NCBI RefSeq assembly: GCF_900103695.1
Contig: NZ_FNHF01000005.1
Span: forward strand, 155,000-192,757
Direction of reading: 5' to 3'
Length of the DNA stretch: 37,758 nucleotides
From: Sediminibacillus halophilus
GTDB lineage: Bacteria > Bacillota > Bacilli > Bacillales > Amphibacillaceae
The position numbers were made by a program, and so were the translations under genes. The notes beneath the pieces are model-generated. The model did not search any database. It was not told the origin of the DNA and saw only the letters and a program-made list of their open reading frames with translations. The stretch's first letter is position 1. Each line of letters begins with the position of its first letter. Below are positions 1 through 6,686 of this stretch, in pieces.

Positions 1-630
1 TACCTGCCCGATCTGGATTGCATCCGGATTACTGATATCATTCCACTCCTGTAACTGCGCAACGGTTACTCCGAATTTCACAGCGATCGAACTCAGGTTA
101 TCTCCCGACTGTACCGTATAGGTGCTCGCTCCACTGCCTCCACCGTCTTCAGGGGCTTTCACCCGTAATACCTGGCCGATTTGAATCGCATCTGGATCGC
201 TGATATTGTTCCACTCCTGTAGCTGCGCAACGGTTACTCCGAATTTCACAGCAATCGAACTCAGGTTGTCTCCCGACTGTACGGTATAGGTGCTCGCTCC
301 GCTTCCTCCACCGTCTTCAGGGGCTTTCACCCGCAATACCTGGCCGATCTGGATTGCATCTGGATCGCTGATATTATTCCACTCCTGTAGCTGTGCTACG
401 GTCACACCAAATCTCAAGGCGATGGAACTCAGGTTGTCTCCCGACTGTACGGTATAGGTGCTCGCTCCACTGCCTCCACCGTCTTCAGGGGCTTTCACCC
501 GTAACACCTGGCCTATCTGGATTGCATCTGGATCGCTGATATTATTCCACTCCTGTAGCTGTGCAACGGTCACACCAAATCTCAAGGCGATGGAACTTAG
601 GTTGTCTCCCGACTGTACCGTATAAGTACT
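1..630 (-). repeat. 168-bp tandem repeat encoding LysM modules
   Basis: Four copies of a 168-bp unit (56 codons) start at 630, 462, 294 and 126 on the minus strand. The fourth is cut by the window edge. Each unit encodes one LysM peptidoglycan-binding module (TYTVQSGDNLSSIA...) plus a linker with the segment APEDGGGSGA. Copies are nearly identical, with a few silent changes, which suggests recent expansion or gene conversion. The true copy number cannot be read here. Confidence 0.93.
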
Positions 631-1677
631 GGATTCGCCACCGTCTGAATCACCGGGATTGCCCTCCTCATTTCCATTACCGGTTAAATAGTTATACCAA
701 CCTATGGCCATATCAGCACGCTCCGGGTGGAGATCTCTCGGTCGTTCAAAGTTCCTTTCAAATGCTCTTGCCGCTAAAGCAGGATCTTGTAACTGCGTGA
801 ATTCCTCGGGTGAATATGGATACTCCGGTTTTTCAAAGTACTGGGTGCCGCTGTACATCTGCCAATTAAGGAGCTCCAATTGCGTATGAATACTGCGATA
901 ATCGCCTTCTATTCCTGCATCTTGAAGCAGTCGTTGAATATAGTCAACACCTAACTCAGATCGATCCTCGCTGCTTGTCCATTGAACCAATCCATAACCC
1001 CGGCCATTGGATATTTCAGGAATATCCGGCATGATGTATGATTCTTGTTCCATGTTTCCGAGTAGACCGGAAATTGCTGCAATGGTCCAACCCTTCTCCT
1101 TAAAATACTCTGTAATAATTTCTACGTTATCAATTTGTTCTTCCGTATAGCCATTTCTTGAAGGATAATCTGGTTCACTCGGTTCTGGAGCATCATCCTC
1201 AGACAGTTCATCTCTGAAACTGTTCCAACCAGTCCAATTGCCATCTTTATTCAAAAACTGTGGGCAATTTTTACGACTTGCATCATAATGGCGGACGACA
1301 TTCTCGAACGACACATTATATTTAGCCTGAAGCTCTTGAATTAGACCAATTGCATTGCTAATGGTTTCTTCATGAATATATTCTCCGCTTTCGACAATCA
1401 TTTCGACCCCGATGGAATTGGCATTGGTAATTCCGTAAATACCGTTCCCATCTCCACAGTGCCACGCGCTGTTGGATTCTTCCACTACTTGATAAATAGA
1501 TGTTCTGTCGACAAAATAGTGTGCCGATGATTGTCTGTCACCGCCCCCGAAGTAATCTGCATTATTTTTAGCCGTCTGCCCTGGTATCCCTACATCGTGA
1601 ACAACGATATAATCTACTGTGCTCCCATTACGACTGGAAAAATTGTACTCTGAAATTTGTCTAGTAATACTTACCAT
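1..1677 (-). CDS. Phage-type endolysin: amidase + tail-lysozyme-like domain + LysM repeats (3' end outside window)
   Basis: The frame runs from an ATG at 1677 to the window edge, so the C-terminus is missing. Residues about 1-150 form an Amidase_2 (N-acetylmuramoyl-L-alanine amidase) domain with candidate zinc ligands H27 (VVHDVG), H130 and C138 (RHYDASRKNCP). Residues about 180-340 resemble phage tail-lysozyme domains, with GLLGNMEQES holding a likely catalytic Glu and GYGLVQW. LysM repeats then begin near residue 350 (STYTVQSGDN). There is no signal peptide, which fits a phage endolysin released by a holin; none is visible here. AAGGAG lies 11 nt before the ATG; another ATG 7 nt upstream is in a different frame. 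The product would cleave peptidoglycan at the stem-peptide amide and perhaps the glycan. Domain calls come from motif reading. Confidence 0.88.
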   Translation of the reverse strand, partial: MVSITRQISEYNFSSRNGSTVDYIVVHDVGIPGQTAKNNADYFGGGDRQSSAHYFVDRTSIYQVVEESNSAWHCGDGNGIYGITNANSIGVEMIVESGEYIHEETISNAIGLIQELQAKYNVSFENVVRHYDASRKNCPQFLNKDGNWTGWNSFRDELSEDDAPEPSEPDYPSRNGYTEEQIDNVEIITEYFKEKGWTIAAISGLLGNMEQESYIMPDIPEISNGRGYGLVQWTSSEDRSELGVDYIQRLLQDAGIEGDYRSIHTQLELLNWQMYSGTQYFEKPEYPYSPEEFTQLQDPALAARAFERNFERPRDLHPERADMAIGWYNYLTGNGNEEGNPGDSDGGESSTYTVQSGDNLSSIALRFGVTVAQLQEWNNISDPDAIQIGQVLRVKAPEDGGGSGASTYTVQSGDNLSSIALRFGVTVAQLQEWNNISDPDAIQIGQVLRVKAPEDGGGSGASTYTVQSGDNLSSIAVKFGVTVAQLQEWNNISDPDAIQIGQVLRVKAPEDGGGSGASTYTVQSGDNLSSIAVKFGVTVAQLQEWNDISNPDAIQIGQV

Positions 1678-1704
1678 AGTCCATAACACTCCTTGTAAAA
1701 TAGT

Positions 1705-1724
1705 TTTGTAAAAGCTTTTACAAA
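1705..1724. promoter_or_regulatory. Perfect 20-bp palindrome upstream of the endolysin
   Basis: The sequence TTTGTAAAAG is followed directly by its exact reverse complement. It lies just upstream of the endolysin ribosome site. A further TTTTACAA half-site occurs between the palindrome and the start. This looks like a dimeric repressor operator, but the regulator is unknown. Confidence 0.45.
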
Positions 1725-1890
1725 TCCATCTTACATTGGGGATTAGTGGAAAAAACCGCGATAAACTAATACATTTCTCCTGAAAAAATCCCAGAAATAT
1801 TCCCAAATAACTCTTTATCGGTTCGAAATTTGTCAGGTAAAAAAACATAGCTGAACGAAAGATTTCCGCCGACTCTCATTTCTAATGGTA

Positions 1891-1931
1891 AAAAAAGAAA
1901 CAAGGACATATCACCTTTTGTCCTTGTTTCT
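1891..1931 (-). terminator. Rho-independent terminator of the lipoprotein gene
   Basis: A 13-bp perfect stem (AGAAACAAGGACA, 1896-1908, with 1919-1931) has a 10-nt loop. On the minus strand it is followed by a run of six T. It sits just after the lipoprotein stop codon. Confidence 0.85.
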
Positions 1932-1938
1932 CCCTTAG

Positions 1939-2568
1939 TTACTTATAGTCTTGGATTAAAGTCAAACCATATTCGCCATCATAAGATACATAATTAACAG
2001 AATCTACATGAATGTTGTTATTTTTTTCAGTCAAATCATCCATTATCTTTTCTGCCAGATTCATCATCGTATCAATTCTTTCATCGGTTTCTCCATTTTT
2101 AAGGGCTCCTGTGATTTCTTCATCACTTTCTTTGGTATCCGGAAGTATTTTAACCATATATTCTGTTTCTCCGGTGTCTTCATTTTGCCAGGTTTCTGTT
2201 GTATAGTGGGTGTTTTCAATAGCATATTTTTCATTTAGATAGTCTTCTATATCTTTTCTATTACTAGCTGACTCATCCATATATGCTTCCGTTTGTTCAT
2301 CTGGAGTTTCAGTGTCTGACTCATGATCAGCCTCTGAGTTGTTTTGATTCTTTTCAGCCTCGGACTCCGTTTCGTCTTCCTCTTCTTGTTTCTTGTTGTC
2401 CTGATCATTTGAATCCTCATCAGGTGTATTCGAAGAATCCACACTTTCTTCCTTCGTTGATGTATCAGGGGTTGACGATGTTTCATCATTTGCTTTGGAA
2501 CAAGCTCCTAGTGCAATCAGCAATAGCAGTGCCACCATAATCCACGAAAAGAACTTCATTTTATTCAT
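1939..2568 (-). CDS. Hypothetical acidic lipoprotein
   Basis: A lipoprotein of 209 residues if started at ATG 2568, which has GGGAGG about 8 nt upstream. The same frame stays open to 2682, but those 38 extra residues precede the signal peptide and lack support. MNKMKFF followed by a hydrophobic stretch ends in the lipobox LGAC, so lipidation at Cys and anchoring outside the membrane are expected. A Glu/Asp/Ser/Asn-rich linker of about 85 residues follows. A folded C-terminal part of about 100 residues begins near DIEDYLNEKYAI. I recognise no domain. It is monocistronic, with its own terminator, between the endolysin and the ArpU-like gene. The function is unknown. Confidence 0.8.
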   Translation of the reverse strand: MNKMKFFSWIMVALLLLIALGACSKANDETSSTPDTSTKEESVDSSNTPDEDSNDQDNKKQEEEDETESEAEKNQNNSEADHESDTETPDEQTEAYMDESASNRKDIEDYLNEKYAIENTHYTTETWQNEDTGETEYMVKILPDTKESDEEITGALKNGETDERIDTMMNLAEKIMDDLTEKNNNIHVDSVNYVSYDGEYGLTLIQDYK

Positions 2569-2916
2569 TATGTAATTTTCCTCCCATCCCATGTGCCCTA
2601 GCCTAATAACCAAGTATCTAAGTCGTAAACTATCTTTTACATGCAGAATAGGGCGATTTTTGCTATATCTTAAGTTTACCAATTAAGCAGGTAAGAAAGC
2701 TATAAGCAGAATTACTTAAATTACCATTTAGACGAAAAACAGGATGGATGGGCTTTGCACTTCATTTTGGTCTCTTCTGACCCGTTTAACCATAACAATT
2801 AATGTAATATTATCCCAAATTATTGAAAAAACTCCGCAAAGCAGTTTACAAAATTAAACAACTCACTTCTTTAATTTATATAGACCAAAATCAGGATGAA
2901 GGAAAGGGGACTTTAA
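2569..2916. other. Intergenic region between divergent genes
   Basis: These 348 bases separate the minus-strand lipoprotein gene from the plus-strand ArpU-like gene and must hold both promoters. They are AT-rich. I found no convincing -35/-10 pair, hairpin or RNA gene. Short ORFs here lack ribosome sites. Confidence 0.5.
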
Positions 2917-3363
2917 ATGTTTTTTATTAATTTGGAAAAGCAAGAACGCAAAAAAATGATCAAGATCATTGAAAAACACCTAAAGAACTACCACAATTAT
3001 AAGGTGGCAGCCATTAACATAAAAAAACAGTTAGAACGTTTGTTACCATCACAAAGAAGTACGGAAGGCACAAAAATCGGTATCTCCACCAAAGGCCTTG
3101 AAAAATTGGAGGATGAATTAACGGAATTGGAAATATTGATGGAATCGATAGAACGGGCAATAGCGGAGTTGTCCCCTATTGAAAAGGAATTCATCCAATA
3201 CCGTTATTTTAACAATTGGTCGATCGATAAATCCGCCATGGAAATTGGCTATAACGATAAGGCCCTATTCACGATACGTAATCAGGTAATGGACAAGCTT
3301 ATTATTAGCCTGGGTGGATTGGTGTTCGCAGAGTTTCCCGAAGAAACAAGAAAAATCAATTAG
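2917..3363 (+). CDS. ArpU-like / sigma-region-4-like phage transcriptional regulator
   Basis: A protein of 148 residues with AGGAAAGGGG upstream of ATG 2917. The N-terminal 100 residues are charged and probably helical, with a Leu/Glu-rich segment near 60-85. Residues about 85-135 (LSPIEKEFIQYRYFNNWS...) look like a sigma-70 region 4 helix-turn-helix. That layout is typical of ArpU/RinA-type late-gene regulators of Gram-positive phages, which activate packaging or lysis genes. With the nearby endolysin it suggests a prophage remnant, though no structural phage genes are visible. Family assignment is by pattern only. Confidence 0.65.
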   Translation: MFFINLEKQERKKMIKIIEKHLKNYHNYKVAAINIKKQLERLLPSQRSTEGTKIGISTKGLEKLEDELTELEILMESIERAIAELSPIEKEFIQYRYFNNWSIDKSAMEIGYNDKALFTIRNQVMDKLIISLGGLVFAEFPEETRKIN

Positions 3364-3375
3364 CATGTTTGCATG

Positions 3376-3408
3376 TGAGAAGAATACTTGTATTCTTCTC
3401 ATTTTTTT
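3376..3408 (+). terminator. Terminator after the ArpU-like gene
   Basis: A 12-bp inverted repeat (TGAGAAGAATAC / GTATTCTTCTCA) with a tiny loop is followed by seven T. It lies 12 nt after the stop codon at 3363. Confidence 0.85.
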
Positions 3409-3488
3409 GTCTTCCCCTCTATTGTCGAGATTTCGCCCCCATTCCATAATCACTGGACAGCAATTTTTACATTTGGTAATATTAAATA

Positions 3489-3520
3489 GTTACTCTGAGT
3501 AACCATTACCCTTGGTAACC
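3489..3520. promoter_or_regulatory. Overlapping inverted repeats, putative MarR operator
   Basis: GTTACTC-T-GAGTAAC (3489-3503) is a perfect palindrome. TTACC-CTT-GGTAA (3506-3518) is a second one. Both contain GTTAC/GTAAC-type half-sites and lie just before the MarR start at 3533. Self-regulation by that MarR protein is the simplest reading and is an inference. Confidence 0.5.
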
Positions 3521-3532
3521 ATTTGAATAGAG

Positions 3533-3961
3533 GTGTTTCCTATAAAACCCGCTCAAAAGTTTTTCCATGACTTAATTTTGTTATACCGCCCTTTTGAAAA
3601 TCAATTGAACGTGCAGCTCCACAAACATCAGCTGCATCGATCCCAGTGGACGATTTTGTACTATTTATATAATCACGGCGCTTCAACCGCTGTCGAGATT
3701 TCCCACTATCAAGGCGTAGAGAAACCTACGGTGACCAGAACGATCGCCCGTCTGGAGGATTCTGGCTACGTAGAACAAGTTGCCGGCAAAGATAAACGTG
3801 AAAAGCCTATGCGATTGACAGAGCTTGGGACCCGCGTGTACGAAGAAGTCCGTGTAACCATCGATCAATTTGAACAGGATATTTTGAATGGCATTTCCGA
3901 AGAAGAGCAGCAGGAGACAATTCGTATTATGGAACAAATACGTAACAACCTAACAAAGTAA
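3533..3961 (+). CDS. MarR-family transcriptional regulator (YwoH-like)
   Basis: A winged-helix MarR protein of 142 residues from GTG 3533. The central segment (QWTILYYLYNHG, then VEKPTVTRTIARLEDSGYVEQ, then DKREKPMRLTELG) matches the recognition helix and wing of the family. It lies 12 nt upstream of an MFS exporter, an arrangement like Bacillus subtilis ywoH-ywoG, so it probably represses that exporter and responds to its substrate. The start is uncertain. The only good Shine-Dalgarno (AGAGGTG, 3529-3535) overlaps the GTG. An in-frame ATA at 3542 stands at better spacing, but ATA starts are rare. Confidence 0.85.
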   Translation: MFPIKPAQKFFHDLILLYRPFENQLNVQLHKHQLHRSQWTILYYLYNHGASTAVEISHYQGVEKPTVTRTIARLEDSGYVEQVAGKDKREKPMRLTELGTRVYEEVRVTIDQFEQDILNGISEEEQQETIRIMEQIRNNLTK

Positions 3962-3973
3962 GGAGAACAACCA

Positions 3974-5194
3974 GTGAATACAAAAGCAAAATTATGGACG
4001 AAAGATTTTACCATTGTTTCTTCAGCAAACTTTTTCTTATATCTAGTCTTTTATTTATTGTTGGTCACCATGGCCGTTTATGCCGTCGAACAGTTCGGCG
4101 TTTCAGAAAGCCAGGCAGGACTTGTGACTGGAGTATTTATCATCGGAACGCTGATCGGCCGGCTGTTTTTAGGAAGAATGATCACCAAAATCGGCAACAA
4201 AAAAATGTTGTATGCGGGACTGATCTTCTTTATTTTGACATCCGCCTTATATTTTATTGATACCGGCATTACCTTTTTGCTTATCACACGTTTATTGCAC
4301 GGAGTCGCCCTGGGGATGGCGAGTACCGCGACGGGTACAATCATCGCGGAAGTTATCCCGGAAGAGCGGAAAGGCGAAGGAATCGGCTTTTACAGCATGA
4401 GTATTACTTTGGCTACAGCAATTGGCCCTTTCATCGGGCTGTATATGAGTGAGCATACAAGTTTCCAAACGATATTCGGCTTTTGCCTGGCATTAAGCAT
4501 CATCAGTTTCCTGATTGCCCTGTTTGTCCATGTACCGGTAGTGAAAAAACCGATGAAAACAAAGGAAAAAGCAGGCTTTACGTTGTCCCATTTTATCGAG
4601 CCAAGAGCTTTGCCAATCGCATTGGTTGTGCTGTTATTATCACTTGGCTATTCCAGCGTACTGTCGTTCATCAATTTTTATGCAATCGAAATTGATTTGG
4701 TTCAAGTGGCCAGTTTGTTCTTTGTTGTCTATGCGGTAGCCATTTTGGTCTCCCGTCCTTTCACTGGTCGTTTGATGGATGTGAAGGGCGCCAACTGGGT
4801 CATGTACCCGACATTTGCTTTATTTGCAGCAGGATTGCTTCTATTAAGCACAGCAGGAAACAGTTTCATCCTGTTATTAGCTGGCGCTCTGATCGGTCTC
4901 GGTTTTGGTAACATGCAATCGACCACGCAAGCCATTGCTGTCAAGGTAACCCCAACGCACCGGATCGGATTGGCGACTTCCACCTATTATATCGCACTGG
5001 ATGCAGGGCTTGGTTTTGGTCCGTATGTACTTGGGTTGATCATCCCATTATCCGGATACCGCAACCTGTATATTATGATGGGATTGTTGGTGATTGTAAC
5101 GACGGCGATTTATTATTTCATGCACGGTAAGAAGGAACGTTCACTTTTGATGGAGATGAATCCCATGGAAGCGGGTAATTCGAAAGCGAATTGA
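3974..5194 (+). CDS. MFS efflux transporter (YwoG-like)
   Basis: A 406-residue major facilitator protein with about 12 hydrophobic segments. It starts at GTG 3974 with AAGGAG upstream. Near residues 65-80 the loop GRLFLGRMITKIGNKK matches the MFS loop 2-3 signature. RLLHGVALGMASTATG and the GP-containing segment AIGPFIG fit drug:H+ antiporters of the DHA1 type. It is co-transcribed with the MarR gene 12 nt upstream. The substrate cannot be told from sequence. Export of a toxic small molecule is the usual role of such pairs. Confidence 0.88.
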   Translation: MNTKAKLWTKDFTIVSSANFFLYLVFYLLLVTMAVYAVEQFGVSESQAGLVTGVFIIGTLIGRLFLGRMITKIGNKKMLYAGLIFFILTSALYFIDTGITFLLITRLLHGVALGMASTATGTIIAEVIPEERKGEGIGFYSMSITLATAIGPFIGLYMSEHTSFQTIFGFCLALSIISFLIALFVHVPVVKKPMKTKEKAGFTLSHFIEPRALPIALVVLLLSLGYSSVLSFINFYAIEIDLVQVASLFFVVYAVAILVSRPFTGRLMDVKGANWVMYPTFALFAAGLLLLSTAGNSFILLLAGALIGLGFGNMQSTTQAIAVKVTPTHRIGLATSTYYIALDAGLGFGPYVLGLIIPLSGYRNLYIMMGLLVIVTTAIYYFMHGKKERSLLMEMNPMEAGNSKAN

Positions 5195-5227
5195 CTGTGA
5201 GTAACCTGATAGATATCTAGAAGCACT

Positions 5228-5262
5228 AAAAAAGCCTGATCTTTAATGGATTGGGCTTTTTT
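5228..5262 (+). terminator. Terminator after the MFS gene
   Basis: The arm AAAAAAGCC (5228-5236) pairs with GGCTTTTTT (5254-5262). Its left side shares AAAAAAGCCTGATCTT with the terminator at 6646-6679. Confidence 0.8.
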
Positions 5263-5325
5263 CTATTTAGCATCATCTGCCGAGAAAATAAAGATGACGA
5301 CTGATATATAATCAAGCTATACAAA

Positions 5326-5374
5326 TATTTAGTTTAATGCTAAACTAAATAAAAGGTTTAACATTAAACCTTTT
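5326..5374. promoter_or_regulatory. Two adjacent large inverted repeats, putative MarR operators
   Basis: The first repeat has 11-bp arms around ATGC (5326-5351). The second has 10-bp arms around ACAT (5351-5374). Both share the core GTTTA-N4-TAAAC and they abut at 5351. They lie 74-122 nt before the TTG start of the second MarR gene. The second could also fold as a hairpin followed by T residues. Confidence 0.55.
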
Positions 5375-5447
5375 TCCGCGAGACGTTATCTTGTTAATAG
5401 GTTGTTCAAAAATACCTGGCAAACAATCACGTAAGGGAGGAAGACTT

Positions 5448-5885
5448 TTGACACAAAATAATATTTTCAAACTAATTCATACCATCCAGGAAATCAACAA
5501 TGAGAATATTATCCGATTCACCAAAGCATTCTCCTATCCTCTGGGAATTTCACCCATACTAGTTTTAGCGGAATTAAGCTCGAAAGGTCCTCAAAAACAA
5601 GTAGAGTTAGCCAATACCCTTGGCTATACCAAAGGTGCAATGACCAACATCGCTGCCAAACTGGTTAATTTAAAGCTGACAGAGAAGGTAAATGTTGAGA
5701 ATGACCGGCGGATTACACAGTTGGAGATTACTTCTGAAGGGGAAAAGGCTCTAGAGGAAGCCCAGGGAATTGGCCAAAAATTATTTTTACAGCATTTTAA
5801 TGTTCTGGATGAAAAGGAAATCACTCAATACTTGGAGATCCAGGAGAAGCTATTAACAGGGATAAAAGAACAAAAACAATCATAA
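5448..5885 (+). CDS. MarR-family transcriptional regulator
   Basis: The best start is TTG 5448, giving 145 residues, because AAGGGAGG lies directly before it. A longer frame from TTG 5391 has no ribosome site. The fold is winged helix. GPQKQVELANTLGYTKGAMTNIAAKL is the helix-turn-helix region, cited here as two parts around residues 45-70, and NDRRITQLEITSEGEKAL is the wing. A dehydrogenase gene follows 14 nt downstream, so the two form an operon. The inverted repeats upstream are the likely binding sites. The effector is unknown. Confidence 0.85.
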   Translation: MTQNNIFKLIHTIQEINNENIIRFTKAFSYPLGISPILVLAELSSKGPQKQVELANTLGYTKGAMTNIAAKLVNLKLTEKVNVENDRRITQLEITSEGEKALEEAQGIGQKLFLQHFNVLDEKEITQYLEIQEKLLTGIKEQKQS

Positions 5886-5899
5886 AGGAGGAAATACAT

Positions 5900-6634
5900 A
5901 TGGGGAGAGTAAACGGAAAGGTTGCGATTATTACAGGAGGAGCACGGGGAATGGGCGCGGCTCACGCAAGGCTGCTCGAAAGCGAGGGTGCCAGAGTGGT
6001 GATTGCAGATATCCTTGAACAAGAGGGGCAAGCGTTGGCAACTGAAATCGGGGATCATGCAAAGTTTGTCAGACTTGATGTCACCAATGCTGCAGATTGG
6101 GAAAACGTTGTTTCTGAAACAGAATCGACGTTTGGGCATGTTAATGTGTTAGTGAACAATGCCGGAATTACAATGAATAAATCTATCGAAAAAATTTCCG
6201 AAGAAGAATACAGAAAAATCGTGGATATTAACCAGGTGTCTGTTTTCCTAGGCATGAAAACCGTTGCGCCTGCTATGAAAAAACAAAATGGCGGCTCCAT
6301 TATAAATATCTCATCTATTAACGGCCTCGTTGGTGGAGCTATCGGTTATACGGACACAAAATTCGCAGTCAGGGGAATGACGAAAGCGGCGGCACTAGAA
6401 TTGTCTCCTTACGGTATACGCGTAAATTCAGTCCATCCTGGTGTAATTGAAACGCCAATGATAGCACAAGAAGATTCAAAAGATGCGATAAAAGAGTTTT
6501 CCAAACATATACCTAATCGAAGGGTTGCCAAACCGGAGGAAGTATCAAACCTTGTACTATACCTCGCTTCAGAGGAATCAAGTTATAGTACCGGCGCTGA
6601 ATTTGTAATTGACGGCGGCTTGACTGCCCAATGA
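5900..6634 (+). CDS. Short-chain dehydrogenase/reductase (SDR)
   Basis: A classical SDR of 244 residues with AAAGGAGGAAA before ATG 5900. The cofactor motif is TGGARGMG (12-19). An acidic residue after strand beta-2 (D37 in VVIADI) suggests NAD(H) preference. NNAG (86-89) is present, and the catalytic set is N111, S139, Y150 and K154 (YTDTK, where most relatives have YxASK). It resembles enzymes labelled 3-oxoacyl-ACP reductase or glucose/hydroxysteroid dehydrogenase, and the substrate is not decidable from sequence. It is paired with a MarR regulator, which suggests induction by a small molecule that the enzyme may modify. Confidence 0.9.
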   Translation: MGRVNGKVAIITGGARGMGAAHARLLESEGARVVIADILEQEGQALATEIGDHAKFVRLDVTNAADWENVVSETESTFGHVNVLVNNAGITMNKSIEKISEEEYRKIVDINQVSVFLGMKTVAPAMKKQNGGSIINISSINGLVGGAIGYTDTKFAVRGMTKAAALELSPYGIRVNSVHPGVIETPMIAQEDSKDAIKEFSKHIPNRRVAKPEEVSNLVLYLASEESSYSTGAEFVIDGGLTAQ

Positions 6635-6645
6635 AGTAACGAAGC

Positions 6646-6679
6646 AAAAAAGCCTGATCTTAAACAGATCAGGCTTTTT
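6646..6679. terminator. Bidirectional terminator between SDR and GH3 genes
   Basis: A perfect stem of about 15 bp (AAAAAGCCTGATCT with AGATCAGGCTTTTT) has A residues on one side and T residues on the other. It can stop transcription from both converging genes. Confidence 0.9.
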
Positions 6680-6686
6680 CATTCAT

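Noticed and set aside
1797-1840. SigD-like promoter (ACCGATAA) before the endolysin
   Set aside because: The -10-like box is fair, but no TAAA element stands at the required distance.
2569-2682. N-terminal extension of the lipoprotein frame
   Set aside because: The lipoprotein signal begins at ATG 2568 with a good ribosome site; the extension is basic and lacks one.
5391-5447. TTG 5391 as start of the second MarR protein
   Set aside because: No ribosome site precedes it, while TTG 5448 has AAGGGAGG at correct spacing.
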